Of a stretch of 64,000 bases of DNA, positions 53,717 to 62,835 are shown one piece after another (within the stretch, counting starts at the first letter, position 1; each line of letters starts with the position of its first letter). The notes beneath the pieces were generated by a model. That model had not been told where the DNA came from. It did not search any database and was given only the letters and a program-made list of their open reading frames with translations. Both the position numbers and the translations under genes were made by a program. This stretch comes from Vagococcus elongatus (lineage in GTDB: Bacteria; Bacillota; Bacilli; Lactobacillales; Vagococcaceae). The DNA lies in contig NZ_NGKA01000002.1 of assembly GCF_003987645.1 (NCBI RefSeq), forward strand, positions 124,001 through 188,000, written 5' to 3'.

Positions 53717-54592
53717 TCAGCCTTTAGCGGAATCATTCCGCTCATCATAGCCATCTTTGTAATCGAAGACATTTTTCTTTTCCTCAATGAGCGGCAAAAG
53801 ATCGTCTTTATCAATAAACACCAAGGGTTTTCTTTTAAAAAATAATAGCACTGGCGCCAGATAGATACGCTCTTTTGAGGTCCTTGTATAATACAAATAG
53901 TAGAAACTCACATCTAAACAAATCACTTCATTGGCAATGCTCGTGATTTTCAAATAAAACGGTTCATTGGCGAAACGCATCTGACGGGGCAGATAATATT
54001 TGAAAAGCGACCCCATCACAGCACTTTTATTAGGATTGAATTGATATTTATCCAAAACCAATTCAACAGATTTCATATCGGCATAGGCAAGCTCTTTCAC
54101 TTTCCTGATGCCCAAAAAACCGATCAGCGGCAAAACAATATTATCCAATACTGTATCTGTTTGCCCGACAGGATAGACAAGTTTCTTTTGGTTCAGCGTC
54201 CAGTAATTATAATAACGTCTAAAATCATAAAAAGATAATGTGGTTATAAATAAATAGATAATCAGCCCCGTAAAAACTCCTGCCAGCCAGCCTAAGGACC
54301 CCATCGAAAGGGCGGAAACAAGGACCCCGCACAACAGCAAGATAAACGGGACTTTGTTTTTTGGACGTCCATAATCAAAAGGAAAAGACAAATAGGATTC
54401 TCCTGTAATCAATTCATCTAAAGAAATATTCAAGATACCGCTTAGTCGTATGAGATTATCGATACTTGGGACCGTTTCTCCATTTTCCCATTTTGACACT
54501 GATTGACGAGAGATATTCAATTCATTCGCCAAATCGTTTTGTGTCAAATTATTTTCCTTTCTGTACTTAACAATATTTTTGGAAATCAACAT
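53717..54592 (-). CDS. XRE regulator with membrane and PH-like domain
   Basis: A 291-residue protein with a Cro/CI helix-turn-helix at 1-65 (KNIVKYRKENNLTQNDLANELNISRQSVSKWENGETVPS), two membrane segments at about 78-120 and a basic, beta-rich C-terminal region (about 140-270) resembling a PH-like membrane domain. It is a membrane-bound one-component regulator. It lies upstream of the CPBP-ABC operon on the same strand but has its own unit; control of that operon is plausible and unproven. Confidence 0.85.
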   Translation of the reverse strand: MLISKNIVKYRKENNLTQNDLANELNISRQSVSKWENGETVPSIDNLIRLSGILNISLDELITGESYLSFPFDYGRPKNKVPFILLLCGVLVSALSMGSLGWLAGVFTGLIIYLFITTLSFYDFRRYYNYWTLNQKKLVYPVGQTDTVLDNIVLPLIGFLGIRKVKELAYADMKSVELVLDKYQFNPNKSAVMGSLFKYYLPRQMRFANEPFYLKITSIANEVICLDVSFYYLYYTRTSKERIYLAPVLLFFKRKPLVFIDKDDLLPLIEEKKNVFDYKDGYDERNDSAKG

Positions 54593-54858
54593 TTTTTCAC
54601 CCTCTTAACTTTTTCTACTTTTACTCTCTCTCTTTATACCATTTTTTTCAAGCACTTAATACGTGCATCCCATATCCAGAGCAAAAAAGCCAACCCACCA
54701 GTGAATTTTCTTCAAGTAATAGTATCTCTGATTTTTAATTAGCAGCAAGACTGACACGAACTTAGCTAAAAAACTTTAACCTCTTTTCATTAGAAAATAT
54801 CTGTTATGTACCTGATTAAAATAAAATGAGAAAAAGAAATTTATTTTCAGAGAAAAAA

Positions 54859-54867
54859 TGATATAAT
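54859..54867 (+). promoter_or_regulatory. Extended -10 of thrC
   Basis: TGATATAAT, an extended -10 element, stands 44 bases before the thrC ATG. The -35 is weak, as often with extended -10 promoters. Confidence 0.6.
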
Positions 54868-54910
54868 GACTGATAATGTGAAGAAAAAAGTTTTGTTGGA
54901 GGTTAACAAC

Positions 54911-56401
54911 ATGAATATAATGTACACCAGTACCAGAGATAAAAATAAAAAAGTCACCGCATCTCAAGCTATTCTGCAAGGACTGTCAGATGAGGGCGGG
55001 TTATTTATTCCGGAAACATTGCCTGAGCTGACGTTAGATTTTAAAGAATTGGCAACGATGACTTATCAAGAAGTCGCTTATACTATTTTAAAAGAATTTT
55101 TGACGGATTTTTCCGAAGAGGAATTGCGGCATTGTATCTATTCAGCCTATGACGATAAGTTTGCCACAAAAAAAATCGCTCCCTTGGCAAAACAGGGGGA
55201 CCGCTATTTCTTGGAGTTGTTCCATGGACAAACCTTAGCGTTCAAAGATATGGCTCTTTCCATCCTGCCTTATTTGCTGACCACAGCGGCAGCTAAAAAT
55301 CAAATGGACAAAGAAATCGTCATTTTGACGGCAACCTCAGGAGATACGGGTAAGGCGGCAATGGCTGGCTTTGCAGACGTTCCAGGAACTAAAATTATTG
55401 TTTTTTATCCTAAAAACGGCGTCAGCAGTTTTCAGGAGAAACAGATGCTAACCCAAAAAGGAGACAATACCTATGTGGTGAGTATCGACGGTAATTTTGA
55501 CGACGCCCAGCGAACGGTCAAAGAAATGTTTAACCACCTTTCCTTGAAAAACAGACTGGCTTCCCAAGGCATGGTCTTTTCATCGGCTAATTCGATCAAT
55601 GTGGGGAGATTGGTCCCGCAAATCGTTTACTATGTGTATGCCTATGCCCAACTAGTAGCAGCAAAAGAAATTGCTATTGGTGAAGAGATTAATTTTTCTG
55701 TCCCCACAGGTAATTTTGGAAACATCTTAGCCGCTTACTATGCAAAAGAAATCGGCGTTCCTATCTCCCGACTCATTTGCGCTTCAAATAAAAATAATGT
55801 CTTGACAGACTTTTTCAAGAAAGGTTTTTATGACAAAAACCGGCCATTCTTTGTCACCAATAGTCCGTCAATGGATATTTTGATTTCCAGCAACTTAGAG
55901 CGCTTGGTTTATTACTTAACGGGTGATTCCTCGCAAGATACGGTCAAGCTGATGACTGACCTTGAAGAAAAAGGAACGTATGAATTGTCCGCAGATATGA
56001 AACAAAAACTGGCGGATTTTTACAGTGATTATGCTGAGGAAGAGGAAGTTTCTGCAGCAATCAAACAAGTTTATGAGGCATCTGGCTACGTGATTGATCC
56101 TCACACAGCTGTAGCTGTCAAGGCTGCCGACACTTACCATGAAGCAACTGCAGACACTCTGAAAACAGTAATTGTCTCCACTGCCAGTCCGTTTAAGTTT
56201 CCTGAAGCAGTAGTCCATGCCATCGCTCCAGACAAACTGACTAACGTCGAAGATGACTTGGTGGATAATCTGGCTGAACTTGCCCACAGCGATATTCCTG
56301 AACCTGTCTTGGATATTCGTCAGGCACCTGTTCGCCATCAGACGTCAATCAAAACAAAAGAGATGCAGCAAACCGTAGAAAACATTTTAAATATCCGCTA
56401 A
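54911..56401 (+). CDS. thrC: Threonine synthase
   Basis: ThrC turns O-phosphohomoserine into threonine with PLP. The 496-residue protein is the long type, starting MYTSTRDKNKKVTASQAILQGLSDEGGLFIPE. The PLP lysine lies in FHGQTLAFKDMALSILPYLL (about residue 110), followed by LTATSGDTGKAAMAGF and SVPTGNFGNILAAYYAKEIG. The start at MNIMYTS follows GGAGG by eight bases. It converges on the hom-thrB-aspartokinase operon, so the pathway is complete from aspartate semialdehyde but split between two transcripts. Confidence 0.95.
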   Translation: MNIMYTSTRDKNKKVTASQAILQGLSDEGGLFIPETLPELTLDFKELATMTYQEVAYTILKEFLTDFSEEELRHCIYSAYDDKFATKKIAPLAKQGDRYFLELFHGQTLAFKDMALSILPYLLTTAAAKNQMDKEIVILTATSGDTGKAAMAGFADVPGTKIIVFYPKNGVSSFQEKQMLTQKGDNTYVVSIDGNFDDAQRTVKEMFNHLSLKNRLASQGMVFSSANSINVGRLVPQIVYYVYAYAQLVAAKEIAIGEEINFSVPTGNFGNILAAYYAKEIGVPISRLICASNKNNVLTDFFKKGFYDKNRPFFVTNSPSMDILISSNLERLVYYLTGDSSQDTVKLMTDLEEKGTYELSADMKQKLADFYSDYAEEEEVSAAIKQVYEASGYVIDPHTAVAVKAADTYHEATADTLKTVIVSTASPFKFPEAVVHAIAPDKLTNVEDDLVDNLAELAHSDIPEPVLDIRQAPVRHQTSIKTKEMQQTVENILNIR

Positions 56402-56408
56402 ATGACAA

Positions 56409-56445
56409 AACAGGGTGAGAACGTAAATGTTCTCACCCTGTTTTT
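56409..56445. terminator. Bidirectional terminator between thrC and aspartokinase
   Basis: AACAGGGTGAGAAC and GTTCTCACCCTGTT form a 14-base perfect stem with a six-base loop, followed by Ts. It serves both convergent transcripts. Confidence 0.9.
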
Positions 56446-56451
56446 ATTCTT

Positions 56452-57798
56452 TTACTTAAAATAAGCATCATAAATCGCTCGGATTCCCCGATTCAAGTAG
56501 CGTTCTTCAATACAAAACAGCATGGTCACTTCAGAATTTCCCTGACTGATCATTTCAAGGTTGATATCTGCATCCGCAAAGGACTGTGTGGCACGAGCGG
56601 CGACACCAATCGCACTCTTCATTCCTTCACCTACGATTGCCAGCATGGCTAAATCGTGTTTGATAGTAATTTCATCTAAAGCCAATTCTTCCTTCAGACG
56701 AGTCAATAACTTGTCTTCATCTTCAGGTGCCAGCTGATTTTCTCTGAAAATAACAGAAATATCATCAATCCCAGAAGGCATATGCTCAAAATTGATATTA
56801 AAATCTTCTAAAATATTCAATACTCTGCGCCCGAAGCCAACTTCTCTGTTCATCAAATACTTGCTTAAATATAAACTGCAAAATCCTCTATCTCCCGCAA
56901 TGCCGACTACTGGAAGTCCATTAACTTTTCTAGTCGTGCTGATTTTGGTGCCGGGAGCCTCTGGATTATTCGTATTTTTAATGATGACGGGAATATCTGC
57001 CCGAAAAACCGGGAACAATGCTTCGTCATGAAAAACACCAAAGCCAGAATAACTTAACTCACGCATTTCTCTAAAGGTCAGTTCTTTTACTTCACGAGGC
57101 TGACGGACAATGCCGGGATGAGCAGAAAAAATCGCATCAACGTCTGTAAAGTTCTCATATAAATCTGCCATCACGCCTGCTGCAATAATAGAACCGGTAA
57201 TATCAGACCCTCCTCGTGAGAAGGTGCAAATTTTGCCGTCCTTCGTATAGCCGAAAAATCCCGGAATAACTGAAATACCTTCCCGGTCACGGAGCTTGAC
57301 GATCTCATCATAAGCTTCCGGTAAAATCATCGCATTCCCCGGCTCGTTGGTGACAATAATTCCGGCATCTTTAGGATTCACATAGGAAGCATTCAGCCCG
57401 TTTTTTTTCAAAAAACTGGCATACAAAATCGCATTATTATTTTCGCCGCTTGCCTTAAAGGCATCCATGATTCTTGCCGGGTCCTCTTCTTCCAAATCAG
57501 CCAAAGCTAAGATGTTCTCTGAAATGGTCTTTTGTACGTCTTGTATTTCCAACTCATCTGTTATCTCAGTAAACCGTTGAATAATCTTATTTTGGATTTC
57601 TTCAAGCGGCTGCTTTTCAATAAAAGCATTGCCATACTCAATAAGCAAGTCTGTCACTTTGACATCTGACTCATCACGTTTCCCCGGAGCAGAGACGACA
57701 ACAAATTTCCTCTTCGGGTCATCTTTAATAATCTGCAATGTTTTGATTAACTGGACTGCGGAGGCCAAAGAACTTCCGCCGAATTTCACAACTTTCAT
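56452..57798 (-). CDS. Aspartokinase with ACT domains
   Basis: Phosphorylates aspartate, the first step towards threonine, methionine and lysine. The 448-residue length and organisation are those of the monofunctional class with one polypeptide. The kinase domain starts VVKFGGSSLASAVQLIKTL and contains GFFGYTKDGKICTFSRGGSDITGSIIAAGV (about 195-225); two ACT domains follow from about 305 (LLTRLKEELALDEITIKHDLAMLAIVGEGM). The ACT domains probably give feedback control by threonine or lysine. It is last in hom-thrB-aspartokinase, like thrD of Bacillus, so threonine supply is its likely main role. Confidence 0.93.
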   Translation of the reverse strand: MKVVKFGGSSLASAVQLIKTLQIIKDDPKRKFVVVSAPGKRDESDVKVTDLLIEYGNAFIEKQPLEEIQNKIIQRFTEITDELEIQDVQKTISENILALADLEEEDPARIMDAFKASGENNNAILYASFLKKNGLNASYVNPKDAGIIVTNEPGNAMILPEAYDEIVKLRDREGISVIPGFFGYTKDGKICTFSRGGSDITGSIIAAGVMADLYENFTDVDAIFSAHPGIVRQPREVKELTFREMRELSYSGFGVFHDEALFPVFRADIPVIIKNTNNPEAPGTKISTTRKVNGLPVVGIAGDRGFCSLYLSKYLMNREVGFGRRVLNILEDFNINFEHMPSGIDDISVIFRENQLAPEDEDKLLTRLKEELALDEITIKHDLAMLAIVGEGMKSAIGVAARATQSFADADINLEMISQGNSEVTMLFCIEERYLNRGIRAIYDAYFK

Positions 57799-57825
57799 TT
57801 TTTCAACCCCATTTTTTCTTATTCC

Positions 57826-58692
57826 TTAATCCTCAACTCTGGCTCCGCCCTTATCTACGGTCAATTTCAACGTTACCGCTTGATCCTGATAAGTATCAAT
57901 TAAAAACTGTTGAAGCTCGGCTGAACCGTCTTTGGGACATAAAATCAATACTGTCGGACCTGCACCACTCAAAACTGCCCCGTAAAAACCAAACTCAGCC
58001 TGCAGTTTTTTAATTTCCGTCAGATGAGGAACTAATGCTTCACGATATTTTTCGTGCCATTTATCTTTCATCATCATCTCACCGGCAAGTGGCAAATTGC
58101 CTTTCAGCAAACTAGCCACCAGCATATTGGAAATGGCACTTGCTTGTACTGCTTCCTTATAAGGAAGTGTTTCAGGCAAAACATTGCGGCTCTCTGTTGT
58201 CAATAATTCATGTTTAGGTATATACAGCAAAAGATCCGCTTCAGGAAAATCTGCAGCCTCATGGTGGATTTCATCATCCACATAGCTGGCAATCACTAAA
58301 CCGCCTAAAATAGCTGGTGCCACATTGTCAGGATGCCCCTCAATTTTAGAAGCAATCTTCAACTTATCATCAACGCTTAGGTCTAAACCGCCTAAAATAT
58401 TGGCCAACTCAATTCCCGCAACAACTGCGGAAGAACTGCTGCCTAATCCGCGAGCAGAAGGAATGTCGGTCGTCATAACTAAACGATGAGGCTTGATGTC
58501 CGGTGCCACAGATAAAGCAGTCTCAATAATCAGATTTGTCTTATCTTTAGGAATCCCCGGAACTTCATGTTCTATTGCCCATTCTTCTGACATCTCTTTA
58601 ATGTCTAACGTTAAATATAAATTTAATGCCAGACCGCAGGAATCAAACCCCGGGCCTAAGTTAGCTGTGGTAGCTGGTACGTGTATTTTCAT
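57826..58692 (-). CDS. thrB: Homoserine kinase
   Basis: Phosphorylates homoserine to O-phosphohomoserine, the thrC substrate. The 288-residue GHMP kinase has the start KIHVPATTANLGPGFDSCGLALNLYL, the ATP loop DIPSARGLGSSSSAVVAG (about 85-102) and the C-terminal GFYGAVLSGAGPTVLILC. AGGAG lies 11 bases before the ATG. It follows hom by 15 bases in the same operon. Confidence 0.96.
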   Translation of the reverse strand: MKIHVPATTANLGPGFDSCGLALNLYLTLDIKEMSEEWAIEHEVPGIPKDKTNLIIETALSVAPDIKPHRLVMTTDIPSARGLGSSSSAVVAGIELANILGGLDLSVDDKLKIASKIEGHPDNVAPAILGGLVIASYVDDEIHHEAADFPEADLLLYIPKHELLTTESRNVLPETLPYKEAVQASAISNMLVASLLKGNLPLAGEMMMKDKWHEKYREALVPHLTEIKKLQAEFGFYGAVLSGAGPTVLILCPKDGSAELQQFLIDTYQDQAVTLKLTVDKGGARVED

Positions 58693-58707
58693 TACTTGAC
58701 TTCACTC

Positions 58708-59997
58708 CTACAAGACTCGATAACTCGATTTTAATTTAATTTCCTCTGATGCTTCAAAAGAACACTTGACTTGTTCCATCTGTGCTTTGCTGATTTCATG
58801 GGTAATGATGACTACCCGAGCATTTTTACCATCTGATTGCTGCTGCAAAATCTGGTCAAAACTTACGCCGGCCTCTGTCATCAAACGAGTGATTTTCAAA
58901 AGCATTCCTTGCTGGTCTGGCACTTCCACCGCCACATAATATTTTGAAAAAATCGATTCAGCAGGGGTCAACTTGGTCTCCTGATTAAAGAGATTAAATT
59001 GATGTCCCGTAGTTTCCATCCGAATATTTTTTGCGATAGTAATCAAATCACTCATGACACTTGTAGCTGTCGGCTTTTCGCCCGCTCCCGGTCCGTAATA
59101 CATAGATTCGCCTACACCCGAGCTATTGACAAACACCCCATTCATTTCATTTTGAACAGAGGCAAGGGGATGATATTTCGGCACTAAGACAGGCCCTACT
59201 TCTGCAGACACACTGCCATCAGTCATCTCCGCTGATCCAAGTAATTTAATCACATAGCCTAATTGCTGGGCAACTTCGATGTCCTCTGCTTTCAGCCCTC
59301 TGATTCCTACTTTATCAATATCTTCCACTGAAATATTCATTCCGAAAGAAAATTGAGTTAAAATTACCATTTTATACGCCGCATCAATGCCGTCCACATC
59401 ATTCGTAGGATCTGACTCAGCAAATCCTAGAGACTGTGCTTCGCTCAACGCTTCTTCATAAGAACATTTTTCCAAAAGCATTTTAGTCAGCATAAAGTTT
59501 GTTGTCCCGTTGACAATCCCGTAAATTTTTTCAATGCTATCGGCAACCAGACTGTTGCTGATTGTCCGCAAAATAGGAATCCCGCCGGCCACACTGGCTT
59601 CATAATAAAGATCGCATTTTTGTTGTTTCGCAATTTGGACTAGCTCTGGTCCAAATTGTGCGATTAAATCTTTATTCGCTGTGATTACATGCTTGCCGCT
59701 TTCCAGCGAGCGTTTGATAAATGTTCGTGCGGGTTCGATACCGCCGATCAATTCTGCCACGATTTGAATTTCTTTGTCATTGATGATATCTTCAAAATTT
59801 TCCGTTAATTCAAAACCGAACTCTTTCGCTAATTGAACCGGTTTTTCCTCGGTTTTATCTTTGACTAAAGCTTTGGCGAGTACGACTTCCATTCCAGTCA
59901 CTTGGGAAATTTTTTCGCGGTGCTTTTCCAATAACGCCGGCACACCTCCACCTACTGTGCCTAATCCTAAAACGGCGATAGTTAATCGTTGTTTCAA
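58708..59997 (-). CDS. hom: Homoserine dehydrogenase
   Basis: Reduces aspartate semialdehyde to homoserine with NAD(P)H. The 429-residue protein starts at TTG (LKQRLTIAVLGLGTVGGGV), seven bases after AGGGGGAC; ten further codons upstream are open but lack a site. The Rossmann loop GLGTVGGG, VVAELIGGIEPARTFIKRSLESGKHVITANKDL and the catalytic GTTNFMLTKML with EAQSLGFAESDPTNDVDGIDAAYK are clear. An ACT domain from about 350 (YVAVEVPDQQGMLLKITRLMTEAGVSF) should give threonine feedback. It is the first gene of its operon. Confidence 0.96.
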   Translation of the reverse strand: MKQRLTIAVLGLGTVGGGVPALLEKHREKISQVTGMEVVLAKALVKDKTEEKPVQLAKEFGFELTENFEDIINDKEIQIVAELIGGIEPARTFIKRSLESGKHVITANKDLIAQFGPELVQIAKQQKCDLYYEASVAGGIPILRTISNSLVADSIEKIYGIVNGTTNFMLTKMLLEKCSYEEALSEAQSLGFAESDPTNDVDGIDAAYKMVILTQFSFGMNISVEDIDKVGIRGLKAEDIEVAQQLGYVIKLLGSAEMTDGSVSAEVGPVLVPKYHPLASVQNEMNGVFVNSSGVGESMYYGPGAGEKPTATSVMSDLITIAKNIRMETTGHQFNLFNQETKLTPAESIFSKYYVAVEVPDQQGMLLKITRLMTEAGVSFDQILQQQSDGKNARVVIITHEISKAQMEQVKCSFEASEEIKLKSSYRVL

Positions 59998-60143
59998 TGT
60001 ATTTGTCCCCCTGTCAACTTTTCTCATTTTTTTTTAATAATTGATATTAGTATACATAAGCTATCTGCAAAAAACTAGCTTTTTCTACGGTTCTCAAAAA
60101 AGTAAGCGTTTTTTCTTCTTTGAAATTGGTAAAGCAAAATCAA

Positions 60144-60170
60144 AACACCTGCCATTCATGCGGAGGTGTT
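60144..60170 (-). terminator. Terminator after the flavodoxin-ferredoxin gene
   Basis: AACACCT and AGGTGTT with an inner CC/GG pair make a short stem, followed on the minus strand by TTGATTTT. It separates this gene from hom. Confidence 0.6.
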
Positions 60171-60197
60171 CTGTTCTAGCTATAAATTTGCTGAAAA

Positions 60198-60968
60198 TCA
60201 GCTGGAATAATAAAATTCCGGTTCCAACCTGCGACTGTAATTAGCCAAAAATTTCTTTTCCATCTCTGGATATTCTTTCATCTCGTACCCTCTTGCTTTT
60301 TCAGGACAAATAGCCATACATGCCGTGCAATTAATGCAACGTGTGGCATCAGTCAAACGGGGTTGATCTTTTGGAATCGCGCCGACAGGACAGATTGCTG
60401 CACATTTTCCGCAGACCGTACATTTTTCATTGCCTGTTGGATAAAGAGTCAGCTTACCTCCAGCTTTGTAAGGATGGTTGCCGGGAACTCCGCATTCCCC
60501 GAAACTACTTTCCTTTGCCATCTCCAAACATCTATGGACAAAACGCTGGGCAGCTTCCCCATCAGCAGTATCTGGCCGACCGCTGGCTACTTTTGGGAAA
60601 ATCGAATGACGAGCGATCATAGCTGCACTTCCCACAACTGCAAATCCGTTCATTGTCAGTAAGTCCGTTAATTCCAAAAGAGCATCATCATAGGCCCGAT
60701 TGCCATAGACGACAGTTGCAATGACCGGTGTCTGATTTCCCTTCAAGTATTTCAAAGAGTCTAAACAGACTGCCGGCACCCGCCCTGCAAAAACTGGAAC
60801 TGTCACCAGTAAAAAATCAGTGCTCTCGAAGACAAGATCCTTAATCAACGGTTTGGTGAACACATCTTTTTTACTCACCTTTGCAGGAATCACTTCTGTC
60901 ATCATTTGGGCAACCGCCGCTGTCGATCCGCTGGGACTAAAAAAAACACTTGTCACATTGCCTCTCAC
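60198..60968 (-). CDS. EFR1-type flavodoxin-ferredoxin fusion
   Basis: A 256-residue electron-transfer protein. Residues about 1-165 are flavodoxin-like (FFSPSGSTAAVAQMM binding the FMN phosphate, VPVFAGRVPAVC), and residues about 180-235 carry two 4Fe-4S clusters (CTVCGKCAAICPVGAI and CINCTACMAICPEKARG, each CxxCxxCxxxC). Such proteins pass electrons in anaerobic metabolism, partner unknown. It starts at GTG, seven bases after GGAGG. It is a single gene with a promoter (TTGTAT-17-TAAAAT) upstream. Confidence 0.92.
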   Translation of the reverse strand: MRGNVTSVFFSPSGSTAAVAQMMTEVIPAKVSKKDVFTKPLIKDLVFESTDFLLVTVPVFAGRVPAVCLDSLKYLKGNQTPVIATVVYGNRAYDDALLELTDLLTMNGFAVVGSAAMIARHSIFPKVASGRPDTADGEAAQRFVHRCLEMAKESSFGECGVPGNHPYKAGGKLTLYPTGNEKCTVCGKCAAICPVGAIPKDQPRLTDATRCINCTACMAICPEKARGYEMKEYPEMEKKFLANYSRRLEPEFYYSS

Positions 60969-61024
60969 ATCAATTCCTCCTTACTCACATTTTGATACCG
61001 TTTTTTAAACTTAGCTCAATAATA

Positions 61025-61053
61025 ATTTTATGCCCACAAGTATTTCTATACAA
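61025..61053 (-). promoter_or_regulatory. Promoter of the flavodoxin-ferredoxin gene
   Basis: On the minus strand TTGTAT, a 17-base spacer and TAAAAT stand about 57 bases before the GTG start. Confidence 0.55.
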
Positions 61054-61167
61054 TTTAAGTCTACCTTTACTGACATATCTGGTCAAGCTGAACAAACACA
61101 GAGACTACTAGACAAAAAAGCACTGGAGAACTCACTCACCCAGCACCTTTTTAAAATTGCACAATGT

Positions 61168-61563
61168 CTATTTCCTTTTTGTTTTACCTGTCCAATCATT
61201 GAAGCCGCCTTTTAAGATATAAATCTCTTTATACCCTTTTTTTCTCAGGAAATTTGCTGTCCTGATACTCAAAGATTTTTTCTGATCATATAGCAAAATC
61301 GGCGTGTCTTTACGCAAACCCATGTAAGTCTGCTTAAATGTGGAGTAGGATAGATTACGCGCGCCTAAGATATGTCCTGCCTGATAGCTGTCTTTTTCCC
61401 GCAAGTCGATCGTTTGACCTGTCCGCATTTTTTCACGGAATTCATCTTGCTCAATCATCTTGGCAGATTTTCTCGCCATGATTTGCAAATACAACTCACG
61501 TAAACCCATAGAAGCCAAAATCGCAATCAGTATGTAATTAAAAATCCACAACGGTTTGAACAC
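61168..61563 (-). CDS. Rhodanese-like membrane-anchored protein
   Basis: A 131-residue protein with one N-terminal membrane segment (about 4-22) and a rhodanese domain (about 40-125, with IDLREKDSYQAGHILGARNLSY and ILKGGFNDW). The usual active-site cysteine loop is replaced: LLYDQKKSLSIR stands where LYCxxGxRS is expected, so sulfur transfer is unlikely. It starts at GTG, whose codon overlaps the region just after the glucokinase stop, and matches the yqhL-type position beside glcK. It may act as a binding scaffold. Confidence 0.85.
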   Translation of the reverse strand: MFKPLWIFNYILIAILASMGLRELYLQIMARKSAKMIEQDEFREKMRTGQTIDLREKDSYQAGHILGARNLSYSTFKQTYMGLRKDTPILLYDQKKSLSIRTANFLRKKGYKEIYILKGGFNDWTGKTKRK

Positions 61564-61564
61564 T

Positions 61565-62773
61565 CTAATTCCTCTTTTCTAAATCTGTTTCTTTAAATTT
61601 CAGCGCCAAGGACGCCGCCCCGATAATACCGGCATCGTTGCCAAGGATGGCCAACTTTACCGATGTACTGTCAGTTACTTGCTTGAAGGTAAACTGATTG
61701 AAATATTTTTTGATTCTCTCAAGCAGAAAATCCCCTGCCGCAGAAACTCCGCCGCCAATGACAATATCTGACGGATTTAACATGTTTCCGATGTGACTGC
61801 ATGCCAACCCAAGATAAAAACAAACTTTTTCTACTACCATGTCAGCAAAAGCATCCCCTTCTTTTGCCAAATCAAAGACCAGTTTACTGGAAATTTCCTG
61901 TCCGTCGTCAATCATCCACTTCAGTTGGGAATCACCCGCATATTCTTCAGACAGTGTTCGAGCTACTCTTACCACACCAGTGGCACTGGCAACTGTTTCC
62001 AGACAACCTTTTTTCCCGCATGTGCACGGGAAACCGTCAGGATCTACCGTGATATGACCAATTTCTCCCGCTGCTCCTGCTGCACCGTGCAACAAGTGCC
62101 CCTCAGCAATGAGGCCGCCGCCAACGCCGGTACCTAAAGTAATGAATGCTACATTGGTATTATTATTTCCGGCTCCCTGCCAGCGTTCCCCTAAAGCAGC
62201 CACATTGGCGTCATTGTCTAAAACAAAAGGGATGTCCAAAGCTTCTTCAATCTGCTCTCTGATCAGCTGAAGAGTATCCCAATTTAAATTGTAAGCACCG
62301 ATGACTGTACCATTCACGATATCCACCGCCCCGGGAGTTCCCATGCCGATGCCAATAAAATCTTCTTTAGTCATATGGTACAAATCCATTCGGTGACGGA
62401 TGGATGCTATGATATCTGGCACGATATGGGTACCGCCGTCATCGATATTGGTCTGTATACTCCATTTTTGCTGGATTTCGCCTTTTTCACTCAAAATTCC
62501 AAACTTGACGGTCGTCCCGCCTAAATCAATCCCAATCAATTTACGATTCACCACTAACTCCTCCTTCGTCTCACTCACTAATTTTAATTCGTTTTGATAT
62601 TCTATTGCCAATACTTGACGAGCTTTTTTAAACTCTGACTCGTCCAGCAGCCCTGCAGCATTCAGATCAAGCAGTTCCAGCTCCATCAGTTCGATATCAT
62701 ACAGGCGTTTGCCTGCATAGACAAAAACACCGAATCTTTTCAACAGCTGCTGCACATCATAAAGTGTTCGCAT
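61565..62773 (-). CDS. glcK: YqgQ and ROK glucokinase in one open frame
   Basis: A 402-codon frame without internal stop. Residues 1-72 match YqgQ (RTLYDVQQLLKRFGVFVYAGKRLYDIELMELEL), normally a separate small protein. From residue 75 the ROK glucokinase follows (KLIGIDLGGTTVKFGIL), with the catalytic ENDAN-type DNDANVAALGERW and the zinc site CTCGKKGCLE. A strong AAGGAGGAG site precedes GTG at 62551, so glucokinase (about 328 residues, family 320-325) is probably also made separately. Either a fusion protein, or two products with the YqgQ stop lost. Glucokinase makes glucose 6-phosphate from free glucose. Confidence 0.85.
   Translation of the reverse strand: MRTLYDVQQLLKRFGVFVYAGKRLYDIELMELELLDLNAAGLLDESEFKKARQVLAIEYQNELKLVSETKEELVVNRKLIGIDLGGTTVKFGILSEKGEIQQKWSIQTNIDDGGTHIVPDIIASIRHRMDLYHMTKEDFIGIGMGTPGAVDIVNGTVIGAYNLNWDTLQLIREQIEEALDIPFVLDNDANVAALGERWQGAGNNNTNVAFITLGTGVGGGLIAEGHLLHGAAGAAGEIGHITVDPDGFPCTCGKKGCLETVASATGVVRVARTLSEEYAGDSQLKWMIDDGQEISSKLVFDLAKEGDAFADMVVEKVCFYLGLACSHIGNMLNPSDIVIGGGVSAAGDFLLERIKKYFNQFTFKQVTDSTSVKLAILGNDAGIIGAASLALKFKETDLEKRN
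62549..62566 (-). promoter_or_regulatory. Internal ribosome site and GTG start of glucokinase
   Basis: AAGGAGGAG stands eight bases before GTG at 62551 inside the YqgQ-glucokinase frame. Its strength and position fit a separate glucokinase start. Translation of the upstream part would pass straight through it. Confidence 0.6.
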
Positions 62774-62835
62774 TTTACATACATCCTCTATTATACCTAT
62801 AACAAACCATTATTTCACTCACTTTTTCAATAAAA

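Noticed and set aside
60028-60143. T-box leader before hom
   Set aside because: The space before hom is short, with no T-box consensus or specifier stem that I could see.
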